Source of the DNA: a virus
Virus record (IMG/VR): IMGVR_UViG_3300013114_000583
Span: 62,001 to 126,000 of that record
Length of the DNA: 64,000 nucleotides
Strand: one strand, 5' to 3'
Part shown: one piece after another, positions 7,392-15,292 of the stretch
How the letters are laid out: every line of letters starts with the position of its first letter
Numbering within the stretch: position 1 is the stretch's first letter
The notes under the pieces: generated by a model
What the model was told of the DNA's origin: nothing
The model's input: only the letters and a program-made list of their open reading frames with translations
The model's database searches: none
Translations under genes and position numbers: made by a program

Positions 7392-8012
7392 TTAACGTTG
7401 GATAGCTTGCTGTACCAAGCGCTTAGTCACTCTTTCTAAAACTTTTTTTGTCAGCTGTTCAACAGATTCTGCAACCATCTCATCCTCGGGGGCCTCACCT
7501 TCTTCTCCTCCAGGTGGCTCCATAGCGAACTCTTCACCTTCTTCACCTTCTTCACCTTCAGGTGGCTCCATAGCGAACTCTTCACCTTCAAGGTCTTCTT
7601 CACCCTCCTCTCCGCCAGAGGCGTCTATAATGCTTTGTAAAACCTCGACAGCAGTGCGAAGAGCGGCGACCTGTTCTTCGTCAACAGTGACATCCACATC
7701 TTCTTCCGCTTCTGCTTCGGCGGCTTCGGGATCGGCTTCGCCGGCTCCTTCATCATCCATGGCGACGGGCTCTTCGGCGGCAGGGTCTTCAGGCTCTGGT
7801 TCGGGGTCTACCTCGAAAAGACCTAAGTCCTCTTCTCCCATGGCGCCCAGGTCCTCCTCATATGGATCTAAACCCTCCTCTACTTCCTCGTTGGCGGGCC
7901 ACTCTGATTCTTCCACGGTTTCATTAATAAAGCGGTTAGAATGGCTTGAATTACCTGCTAATTCCATAAACCTTCTAATCCTTGATTCTCCTAATAAAGC
8001 TTTCTTTGACAT
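7392..8012 (-). CDS. Highly acidic protein, possibly prohead core/scaffold-like
   Basis: A 206-aa protein starting MSKKALLGESRIRRFMELAG; this ATG has AAAGGAG at good spacing, unlike the longer upstream frame. A basic N-terminal helix is followed by a low-complexity Glu/Asp/Ala/Pro stretch, with a short repeat (EEFAMEPP plus Gly/Glu spacer) twice near 145-175, and a basic helical end (QLTKKVLERVTKRLVQQ). An N-terminal SRIRRFMxLA helix with a long acidic middle is typical of prohead-core proteins in marine T4-like phages, but the true scaffold is at 51803-53005. The function remains open; a second core protein or a DNA mimic are alternatives. A terminator follows. Confidence 0.6.
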   Translation of the reverse strand: MSKKALLGESRIRRFMELAGNSSHSNRFINETVEESEWPANEEVEEGLDPYEEDLGAMGEEDLGLFEVDPEPEPEDPAAEEPVAMDDEGAGEADPEAAEAEAEEDVDVTVDEEQVAALRTAVEVLQSIIDASGGEEGEEDLEGEEFAMEPPEGEEGEEGEEFAMEPPGGEEGEAPEDEMVAESVEQLTKKVLERVTKRLVQQAIQR

Positions 8013-8065
8013 TTGTTTTACTCCTTTAACGCTAGACAAAATAATGGTCGTATAATAAGTAGTTT

Positions 8066-8329
8066 CTATTTTTCTAAAAGATTTAACAAATTTCCTCTAT
8101 TTTTCAACTTCTTTAGAGCTGCTTTTTCAATTTGCGAAATCCTAACAAAACTAAGATTAAGTCTTTTACCTATTTCTTGTAAAGACATCCTCCCATTAAC
8201 ATAAATAGAAATTAAAGAACAATTATTGTCATCTTTATAAGAAATCCAGTGTTTACAATCAGTGCAGGGGCATGAAACGTCCTCTTCCATGCACTTTTTG
8301 GCACAACTAATTAATGGCTTGTCTTTCAC
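8066..8329 (-). CDS. Zinc-ribbon plus sigma region 4-like DNA-binding protein
   Basis: An 87-aa regulator. Residues 9-37 hold a cluster of cysteines (C9, C13, C20, C22, C25, C37), likely a metal site. Residues 46-78 (GRMSLQEIGKRLNLSFVRIS, then QIEKAALKKLK) match the helix-turn-helix of sigma70 region 4.2, which contacts the -35 element. No region 2 is present, so it cannot melt a promoter alone; it may redirect host RNA polymerase, as T4 gp55/AsiA-type factors do by different means. It starts at GTG overlapping the previous stop, and is co-transcribed with an RHH-like protein. Confidence 0.7.
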   Translation of the reverse strand: MKDKPLISCAKKCMEEDVSCPCTDCKHWISYKDDNNCSLISIYVNGRMSLQEIGKRLNLSFVRISQIEKAALKKLKNRGNLLNLLEK

Positions 8330-8637
8330 AAATCACCATTCTCTTCCTCTAAAAGAGAGTAAAGTTGCTCTTTTTCCTCCTCGGACATGGAGTACTTCGC
8401 TACATTCTTGATCCCTTCAGAGTACGCATCCAAGCTAAGAGCGACACGACTTTTACTAAAACTACTGTCCAGTTCCATCACTTCTTTGAGGACGATTTCA
8501 AAAAAACTAGGATTATTAATATAAAATTCAACCAACCGACCAAGAAGCTTTTGTTGACTCAGGCCATCGTGGCGAAGTTTAATTTTAAAATCTACATATT
8601 CTTTCTCGCCAATATGAAAGGATATCGTTCTTTTCAT
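8326..8637 (-). CDS. Ribbon-helix-helix-like protein
   Basis: A 103-aa protein whose first 45 residues fit a ribbon-helix-helix DNA-binding domain: a polar strand ([13 protein letters not shown]) and two helices (VDFKIKLRHDGLSQQKLLGR and LVEFYIN). The second half is acidic and helical. It overlaps the upstream gene as ATGA and the downstream sigma-4-like gene as GTGA, so the two regulators are translated together. The RHH assignment rests on pattern and length only. Confidence 0.5.
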   Translation of the reverse strand: MKRTISFHIGEKEYVDFKIKLRHDGLSQQKLLGRLVEFYINNPSFFEIVLKEVMELDSSFSKSRVALSLDAYSEGIKNVAKYSMSEEEKEQLYSLLEEENGDL

Positions 8638-9707
8638 CGTGGCCCTAAAATATGGGTATGACTCTCAGATTGTCCAGCAGAAGTTTGTATAACGAACTCG
8701 CACTTCTGCCTTAGCTCAAAAATAGTTCTAGCCCCACTATAAGATAACCCTGATTTCAAGTTTGATTCCAAGTCCTTTAAAATATTGATAACACTGCCCT
8801 TATAAGGTATCGTGGTTGAGATCCCTTCCAGGGAAGTAGCAAACCCCCTCCATTCTTCCTGAGCTTCTACGGACGCCATCCCTCTATAAACTTTATATTT
8901 TTCTCCTGTCTTTTTTTGAAATATTGTACCAGGAGACTCAGTTGTGCCAGCCAACATAGACCCAAGCATTACAAAATCTGACCCACTGGCCAAGGCTTTA
9001 ACAGCATCTCCGGAAGATCTTATTCCCCCATCAGCAATAATAGCGGCAGGCTTAAAATCAACCCCTGTCTTTTCTTGTGTTCCTCTCGCTATGTGACATG
9101 CCATTATTGATTGTAATGTCGGAACACCATGGCCAGTTTGAGTCCTCGTTGAGCAAATAGACCCGCCACCTATGCCAACTCTCACCGCGTCCGCCCCCCA
9201 GTGAGACAAGTCTATATACCCTTCTGGCATTGCAACATTTCCTGCTATAATATAAACTTCGCTACCGAAAATATCCCTAAAAGATTTAATCGCCCTTTCC
9301 ATGAGGGAGTGGTGGCCGTGGGCGATATCTAAGCACATAACCCTTGCTCCCGCATCCCAGATAGCAGTAGCCCTATCAATGTAATCTCCTGTGACACCTA
9401 CCGCGGCGGCGGGGCGCTGGGATTCTTGCAAGACGTCTTGAACCATTTTTACTTGATCATCTATTGAACAATATCTGTGAATGATCCCTAAACCACCATG
9501 CTTGGACATAACAGCAGACATGGCCGGACCCGTGACCGTATCCATAGGACTGGACATGATTGGTAGCCTAAATTGGATATCTCTTAAATCCGAATATAGA
9601 TCAATCTCTTTCCTGCTCTCGATGTTGCTATACTTCGGAACCATCAATAAATCATCGAAACTTAAAGTATATTTAAAAATATTTGTTGTTGCCATCTTAG
9701 TTAACAC
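8634..9707 (-). CDS. guaB: IMP dehydrogenase/GMP reductase family enzyme without CBS domains
   Basis: A roughly 357-aa TIM-barrel purine enzyme. Visible: [13 protein letters not shown] near the N-terminus, [11 protein letters not shown], the catalytic-cysteine loop [47 protein letters not shown] and IPYKGS. The CBS (Bateman) pair of most IMPDHs is absent. The segment where IMPDH has its mobile flap and Arg-Tyr pair is short ([20 protein letters not shown]), closer to GMP reductase in length, so GMP-to-IMP reduction is a real alternative. [11 protein letters not shown] favours IMPDH. The GTG at 9707 overlaps the upstream stop and has GGGGAG at 8 bases; an ATG at 9695 is the other possible start. 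Confidence 0.85.
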   Translation of the reverse strand: MLTKMATTNIFKYTLSFDDLLMVPKYSNIESRKEIDLYSDLRDIQFRLPIMSSPMDTVTGPAMSAVMSKHGGLGIIHRYCSIDDQVKMVQDVLQESQRPAAAVGVTGDYIDRATAIWDAGARVMCLDIAHGHHSLMERAIKSFRDIFGSEVYIIAGNVAMPEGYIDLSHWGADAVRVGIGGGSICSTRTQTGHGVPTLQSIMACHIARGTQEKTGVDFKPAAIIADGGIRSSGDAVKALASGSDFVMLGSMLAGTTESPGTIFQKKTGEKYKVYRGMASVEAQEEWRGFATSLEGISTTIPYKGSVINILKDLESNLKSGLSYSGARTIFELRQKCEFVIQTSAGQSESHTHILGPR

Positions 9708-9925
9708 TATTCTATCTCCCCGAAGCAAGACGGACACGTCAATTTGATTTTTCCATTATTATTTTCCATGTGCCAATCATCAATCTTTTCTCCCTCAATG
9801 GTATTCGGAATTCGAAAACAACCAGTACACATAACTGACTTTTCAAAATTCTTCATTGTTTTTTTAAAATTCTTAACAAACTCCTTCTGTTTAACCCTTC
9901 TGAGTTTTCGTTCTAAGGACGCCAC
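9707..9925 (-). CDS. Small zinc-ribbon protein
   Basis: A roughly 72-aa protein. The basic helical first half (LERKLRRVKQKEFVKNFKKT) is followed by CTGC at about 35-38 and CPSC near 66-69, a four-cysteine zinc ribbon. I prefer the GTG at 9925, which has GGGGG seven bases upstream, over a TTG at 9931. It sits between dUTPase and the Gua enzyme and overlaps both neighbours. Function unknown; a nucleic-acid-binding role is plausible. Confidence 0.6.
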   Translation of the reverse strand: MASLERKLRRVKQKEFVKNFKKTMKNFEKSVMCTGCFRIPNTIEGEKIDDWHMENNNGKIKLTCPSCFGEIE

Positions 9926-9927
9926 TA

Positions 9928-10374
9928 TCAAACCCCCGTCGAGCCAAAGCCGCCGTCGCCGCGGGAAGATGGAGAATCATAAATTGCATCTTCAGTGATT
10001 ATTTCCAACTCCGGGTAGGCGATCGGGATGCAGACGGCCTGGGCGATTTTAGACCCAGATTCAATAGTTTGTGGCTTATTCCCAACATTTTGTAAATTAA
10101 TAAAAATTTCACCATCATAACCATGGTCAATGACGCATGCGCCGGTGACGAGCTGTCGCTTGCTAGCAATACCCGACTTGTTCATTATTTGAATCATGTG
10201 ATTCTCGGGGACTTCCATCTTAATCCCTGTTTCAAGTACTATTGAAACCCCAGGAGGAATAGTGACTATCATCTCCTCCTCCGGACTAAAAAACATATCC
10301 ATGCCCGCGTCTGTCCCGTGGGCCCTTACTGGGATTTTTGCATTTTCTCTAACTTTATAAACCTTAACTTTCAT
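9928..10374 (-). CDS. dut: dUTP diphosphatase (trimeric dUTPase)
   Basis: A 148-aa dUTPase that hydrolyses dUTP to dUMP, keeping uracil out of DNA and feeding thymidylate synthesis. All five trimeric-family motifs are seen in order: GTDAGMD (20-26), NKSGIASK, VIDHGYDGEI with the catalytic Asp, IESGSKIAQAV, and the C-terminal SSRGDGGFGSTG with the stacking Phe. The length is typical. It follows dnaE by 10 bases with GGAGG before its ATG and works in one pathway with ThyX (17450-18154) and the ribonucleotide reductase. Confidence 0.95.
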   Translation of the reverse strand: MKVKVYKVRENAKIPVRAHGTDAGMDMFFSPEEEMIVTIPPGVSIVLETGIKMEVPENHMIQIMNKSGIASKRQLVTGACVIDHGYDGEIFINLQNVGNKPQTIESGSKIAQAVCIPIAYPELEIITEDAIYDSPSSRGDGGFGSTGV

Positions 10375-10384
10375 TTTTCCTCCC

Positions 10385-13300
10385 TTATGCTAACAGTTTA
10401 AACATTTTTCTAACGGACCTAGTGCTGAAGCCCCATTGCGGATCATAATTTAGGCGCGCCATGTATGGCCTGTTTACAAATATTAAATCCCTCTCCGGAT
10501 TCACGCCCCAGCATCTTATATTATTTGCCTCATTGTTGCTATCTATAACATTCACAACATAGAAGGCCTTTCCATTTTTAGTTTTCTTTTTTTTGACTGA
10601 TCTTGGTATAAACCAGCAAACTCCCAAATCTGAATCATACTCACTTATAGGTGGTATAAATTTTTCGGCCAACTTCTTTTGCATCTCTGAAGTAACAACC
10701 AAAGACATTGGAAACATCCCTGTCAATTCTACCAAATTAGATATTGTCTCTTCGTGTGAGAATTCGCCCTCTTCCTTATACATGTCGATATTCGCAATTA
10801 AATTCTTTTCTTTCCTTGGCCGGTCAACAGCCACAGAAAACCAAAAGTGTTTTCGCCCAAGAAATCTATCATCCATCAACGAGTCGAGGGCCCCTGAGCG
10901 CACCAATGCATCTATAGATTTCTTATTTAATTTGCTATAAGTTATGTTTTCATTAAATAAGAAATTTTCAATCGAAGAGAAGGGCCGGTTTGCCAATATC
11001 TGCTCTATTGCAGCTTCGCCTAAACCCTTAATCGAAGTTAGAGGTTGGACTAATCTCTTTTCATCGCTCCCTGTTACAGCCCAAGTTGCTCCCGAATTAT
11101 TTATATCAACCTTTTCAATAGCAAAGCCTTGTGACTTGGCTAGATTAATAGCGCGCTCTTTCCGTGTATCCGGCTCTTTGTCTAAGAACGCAGCAGTCCA
11201 CTGTGCAGGATAATAGTTCAGAAGCCACGCGCACTGAAAAGACAAAACACAATAAGAAACTGCGTGAGATTTATTAAACCCGTAGCCGGAAAAATATTCA
11301 AATTTCTCCCAGAGTTCGCGCGCTTGCCATTTAGGCATGCCCTTCTCAATACACCCTTCACGAAATTTAAGCCAAATTGAATCTTTTTGCTCCTGAACTT
11401 CACCGGTGCCCTTCTTTGTTAAAAGTTTTCTAAGTTTATTACCCTCATCAAGAGACAGATCTTTGCCCAACTTGTGAGCCAACATGGCAATCTGTTCTTG
11501 AAAGATTAAAAACCCATAAGTTTCCTCTGTGACTTCTTTAAAAATATTATTGGTATAGTTAATTTCAGAAGGATTTTGCTTAGCACCAATAAACATCTTG
11601 TCTACGCCGGCTGATAAAGGGCCTGGCCTATAAATTGAAGTAATGGCTGCTAAATCTGTTATATTGTCGGGCTTCACTTGCTTGCAAAAACTTTGAGCCC
11701 CAACTTCAGTAAACTGAAAAATGCCCGTCCACTTTCCTTTGTGAAAAACATTCTTCCAAACTTGTGAATCACCCAGGTCCAAAACCCCGGGGTTTAAGTG
11801 CTTATCATAAAAGTCCTTAACCTGCTCAAAAGACGGATTTTGAATTCCTTTTTCTTTTTCCAGAATAAGTTTAATACATACTTCCATCATACGCAAAGAC
11901 GCAAGGCCCAAAATATCAAACTTTATAAATCCCATAGGTTCCAAGTGCCTAACGTTTTGACCCTCGGACCAAGGTGTTTGTCGAACACCTCCGGAATTAA
12001 TCAGCGGCATCCATCTATCGAGATTCTCCCCCACAACAACACCACCAGCATGGCGTGAAGCGGAACGGACTTGACCGTATAACTTGCTGATGTGTGTCTT
12101 TATGTGCGGGTATTTTTTTAAGAATGCTTGCAAGGTCTCGGAGTACTCCATCAGTTCTTCGAAAGAAGGAACATAGACGCCAGCCGTTATCCCTTTCGCT
12201 TTCTTTGCTAAAGGGGTAGCCTCATAAACCATCTTGCTGGTAACATTATTAACTTCTAGAAACTCAATACCATAAAACTTAGATACATCCTTTATAAGAG
12301 ATCTGAGCTGTAAGGTGTTCCAGTTTGTAATTGGGACAACCGTATCGTCACCCCATTCCTCTATAAGCCTCTCTTTCAAAAGCATTGGTTCCGACACATC
12401 ATAGTCTATATCTGGATAACCAGAACCACCAGATGTCAAGAACCTCTCAAATTGCAAGTCGTATTTTATTGGATCAATTTGTGTGATATCCAAAACATAA
12501 GACACTAAAGCGCCGGCGGCGGAGCCGCGGCCAGGACCAACCAGCTGTGTAGACAGGGCACGGTCGGAGATAGATTTCATCGTTAAAAAGTATTTGCTAA
12601 AGCCTCGGGAGCCTATTACTGATAGTTCTCTTTTTATTCTCCTTACGTATTCCTTATTGTTGTGAAGGTTTTTGTCTCTAAGGCCGTGAGTACACAAAAC
12701 CGCTAAAGCTTGGTCGGGCGTTGATCCCTCCGGAACGACAAAATCTGGCAACCTCACCGTGTTATCCGGCAAAAAAGATTCTATACGCTCATGAGCAATT
12801 TCATAAGTTCTGGTAATTGAATTTTTCACCGTCTCATCATCATACTTAATCCCCAATTCCGAAGAATATTTGAGATAGGAATCCCACATTTGGTCTCCGT
12901 TCTTTGGGTATAACTCATAGCCAACCTCTTCAACAGTAATAGGCAGCTCCTCAGACATATAATCTGGCTTGCCTCGGCCGAGCCACCCAAGTCTTTTATA
13001 CAATTCTCGATCCTTCCACACAGTAGGGTCGTAATAGTGAGAATCTGCAGTTGATATGAGCTCAATGCCAAACTCCGTACTCATCTGAATAATATACTGG
13101 TTCAAGACGTGTTGCTCAGGTACGCTGTTCCACTGTAATTCTCCATACCACCTATCCCCGAAGATAGAGATCATCTTTTGCGTAGTTTCACGCATAGCAT
13201 GTAAAACGGCATCTTCTCCGTCCTCGCGGTGCTCCCAATAGTTGCCAGCATAGATGCCGCCCAAGCATGCTGAGGCTGCGATGACTCCCTTGTTGTGCTT

Positions 13301-13810
13301 TTTAAGCAAAGAATAATCCATCCTGGGATATCTATAAAAATTATCGCCGGAATAAGATTTCGAAATCATCTTAAAGATATTTTGTAGCCCCTCTTGATTC
13401 ATCGCCAGTAAAATTAAATGTCTTCGTCGGTTTAAAGAAGATTTTATTTTCTTTTTGGAAGCCTCATTCTCAATCGTCGTACCGGAGGACCGGTCCTCAT
13501 ACTCAGATTTTTTTTTGGCTGCGGCCTTGACTTCTTCGTACTCTTTTTTCCAGTTTGCAACTGAAGGCACGAAATAAGCCTCACAGCCAAAAATTGGTTT
13601 AAAATCTTTACCTTGAATTTTCATTTTTTTAGCATGCAAGACTTGATACGCCAAGCCATTAGCATTACCATGATCAGTCAAAGCAAGGGCATCCATGCCA
13701 TTACTATATGCGTAATCCATATGCTCTTGTGGGTACCCCAAAGCATCAAAAGGTGAGCCGGCCACTGAATGTGCGTGCAGGCCGACAAAGGGTATAGAAC
13801 TATCACTCAA
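10385..13810 (-). CDS. dnaE: DNA polymerase III alpha subunit (C family), PHP domain intact
   Basis: A 1141-aa bacterial-type replicative polymerase. The PHP domain (1-260) keeps all nine metal-ligand positions of active PHP exonucleases: H12, H14, D22, H47, E77, H131, C182, D256, H258; E. coli has lost several. Palm: GPGRGSAAG (425-433) and YPDIDYDV (465-472) with the catalytic aspartates, then HAGGVVV, KFDILGL, YRPGPL, and GYGFNKSHAVSY followed by the YPAQWTAAFL segment in the fingers. A helix-hairpin-helix (TSIKGLGEAAIEQI) follows; the C-terminal OB and tau-binding region is short, so length is slightly under E. coli (1160). No beta-clamp gene is visible. The start is a TTG overlapping the upstream stop (TTGA) with GTGGAG before it. 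A family A polymerase is encoded separately. Confidence 0.95.
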   Translation of the reverse strand: MSDSSIPFVGLHAHSVAGSPFDALGYPQEHMDYAYSNGMDALALTDHGNANGLAYQVLHAKKMKIQGKDFKPIFGCEAYFVPSVANWKKEYEEVKAAAKKKSEYEDRSSGTTIENEASKKKIKSSLNRRRHLILLAMNQEGLQNIFKMISKSYSGDNFYRYPRMDYSLLKKHNKGVIAASACLGGIYAGNYWEHREDGEDAVLHAMRETTQKMISIFGDRWYGELQWNSVPEQHVLNQYIIQMSTEFGIELISTADSHYYDPTVWKDRELYKRLGWLGRGKPDYMSEELPITVEEVGYELYPKNGDQMWDSYLKYSSELGIKYDDETVKNSITRTYEIAHERIESFLPDNTVRLPDFVVPEGSTPDQALAVLCTHGLRDKNLHNNKEYVRRIKRELSVIGSRGFSKYFLTMKSISDRALSTQLVGPGRGSAAGALVSYVLDITQIDPIKYDLQFERFLTSGGSGYPDIDYDVSEPMLLKERLIEEWGDDTVVPITNWNTLQLRSLIKDVSKFYGIEFLEVNNVTSKMVYEATPLAKKAKGITAGVYVPSFEELMEYSETLQAFLKKYPHIKTHISKLYGQVRSASRHAGGVVVGENLDRWMPLINSGGVRQTPWSEGQNVRHLEPMGFIKFDILGLASLRMMEVCIKLILEKEKGIQNPSFEQVKDFYDKHLNPGVLDLGDSQVWKNVFHKGKWTGIFQFTEVGAQSFCKQVKPDNITDLAAITSIYRPGPLSAGVDKMFIGAKQNPSEINYTNNIFKEVTEETYGFLIFQEQIAMLAHKLGKDLSLDEGNKLRKLLTKKGTGEVQEQKDSIWLKFREGCIEKGMPKWQARELWEKFEYFSGYGFNKSHAVSYCVLSFQCAWLLNYYPAQWTAAFLDKEPDTRKERAINLAKSQGFAIEKVDINNSGATWAVTGSDEKRLVQPLTSIKGLGEAAIEQILANRPFSSIENFLFNENITYSKLNKKSIDALVRSGALDSLMDDRFLGRKHFWFSVAVDRPRKEKNLIANIDMYKEEGEFSHEETISNLVELTGMFPMSLVVTSEMQKKLAEKFIPPISEYDSDLGVCWFIPRSVKKKKTKNGKAFYVVNVIDSNNEANNIRCWGVNPERDLIFVNRPYMARLNYDPQWGFSTRSVRKMFKLLA

Positions 13811-14601
13811 AATTTTACTCCACTACTTTTTAAATTAAAAAAAACATCTCTACTATAATTCAACTCAAGTCTCTCATTCTTTATATATTCTACATAATTT
13901 TCCCACGAATTGCAAGAAAAATAATCATTCACCTCTATTTTTTTATACTCGCGGGGACGCGGGATGTTCTTAAATTGTAGCCCAGGAGTTTTAAAATACT
14001 TATTATCTTTTTTTAAAGAAATAATTGTTTGTTTTATATAATCCGACTTAAGACAAGCACCTAAATACAAATTATCAAATATGTCACCTTCACGATAGGT
14101 AATAAGGTAATTATCATCCTCTAGCAAATTCAAGCGATGATATTTTATTGTTTCGATATCGTATAAACCATAGCAAAAAGAAATATAATATTTTTTAGGA
14201 ACAAGCCATCTAGATAACTTATTGGAAAAATGATACACAGCCAGGACGGTATTCATGAAATCCCACGCTACACCACTTCTTCTCAACTTATCTTTGGGGT
14301 GCACACAATAATAATATAAAGGTATCATGACCCTATTATCTCTTGGAAATTTTGTGTAATTAGATTTATTTAAATTCACGGGATCTCGAACAAAATCCCC
14401 CAACCTCTCTCTAACAAGAGGCTGCATCAATTCATCACAGCAAATCCAAATAGAGCTGCAGCCGGCGAATGCACACTCCAAGACAGAACCTTCAATAGAA
14501 GTTAAATTCTCGCTAATTCTTTGTAACGACGGATGCCACGGAAAATTATTTTCCAGATTATAGACCGAAGTAATAACAACACCAACAGGTTTACTCTTCA
14601 T
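13807..14601 (-). CDS. Possible nucleotidyltransferase-like protein
   Basis: A 264-aa protein. The first 80 residues (KPVGVVITSVYNLENNFPWH, then HPSLQRISENLTSIEGSVLECAFAGCSSIWI) follow the Rossmann-like opening of sugar-nucleotide transferases: a first strand, a Pro-anchored loop and a helix leading to a G-x-x-x-IWI strand. The usual GxGTRL/RM signature is absent, so activity is doubtful. Similar degenerate proteins occur in T4-like phages. I take the ATG at 14601 (GAGG upstream) rather than a TTG before it. It overlaps the stop of the preceding unknown and the start of dnaE. Confidence 0.45.
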   Translation of the reverse strand: MKSKPVGVVITSVYNLENNFPWHPSLQRISENLTSIEGSVLECAFAGCSSIWICCDELMQPLVRERLGDFVRDPVNLNKSNYTKFPRDNRVMIPLYYYCVHPKDKLRRSGVAWDFMNTVLAVYHFSNKLSRWLVPKKYYISFCYGLYDIETIKYHRLNLLEDDNYLITYREGDIFDNLYLGACLKSDYIKQTIISLKKDNKYFKTPGLQFKNIPRPREYKKIEVNDYFSCNSWENYVEYIKNERLELNYSRDVFFNLKSSGVKF

Positions 14602-15292
14602 CAAAGAACCTCACCTTTTCCGTATCCTCGTATAACGAAACCCCCCTTTTAAAGATATCTCTTCTATAACAATTCAAATCTAAATTTAAATGTATCTGAT
14701 TTCCTGAATTATCAAATCCATTCTTGCGTCCTAGGTGCCCCAAATCAACCAACCTATTTATGAGCTTAAATTTGGCATAAGTATCGGAATATTCTAAAGA
14801 ATTGAGCTGCTCTTGTGTCAAAAAAGATTTAGATATGCAAACCTTATTAAGTCCTGGTACGTCAAACCAGATCTTCTTCATAAAAGGTTCATCAGCATTC
14901 ATCTCCGCAGTTGGCAGAAAATCTATAGAATCTAGCGTAAACCAATCATAAACTAAAAAATTCTTTTTTTCACCAATATAAGAAGAACACTTAACCACCA
15001 GATTTTCTGTATCTGTCACCAAGCATTCTTCGAAGTGCACATCAAACACCTTGTTGTTTTTTAATAAAATTGCGGCATGGTCCTCGTTTAAAGTAATGCT
15101 CCTAACCTTATTAAAAAATAATGCTTTACCGCTAATGTTAAGGTCAAAAACCAATTTATTAAATTCCTCATGCTCTTTTTCCATAAAAAAAGGAGATGCC
15201 ACGACGGTAGATACAATAAAAGAATCATCTCTTTTATTGACCTCTCTCAGGGCTCTTATACTGAAGCCAATAAATAGTTGTTTTACAAACAA
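14591..15292 (-). CDS. Unknown 233-aa protein
   Basis: A soluble protein with mixed alpha/beta composition. The N-terminal segment (QLFIGFSIRALREVNKRDDS) and later strands (EECLVTDTENLVVKCSSYIG) give no family I recognise. The only in-frame start near the upstream gene is TTG (15292), which overlaps the stop of the lipoprotein gene; the next Met is at residue 37. It is paired by overlap with the nucleotidyltransferase-like gene, so they may act together. Confidence 0.45.
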   Translation of the reverse strand: MFVKQLFIGFSIRALREVNKRDDSFIVSTVVASPFFMEKEHEEFNKLVFDLNISGKALFFNKVRSITLNEDHAAILLKNNKVFDVHFEECLVTDTENLVVKCSSYIGEKKNFLVYDWFTLDSIDFLPTAEMNADEPFMKKIWFDVPGLNKVCISKSFLTQEQLNSLEYSDTYAKFKLINRLVDLGHLGRKNGFDNSGNQIHLNLDLNCYRRDIFKRGVSLYEDTEKVRFFDEE

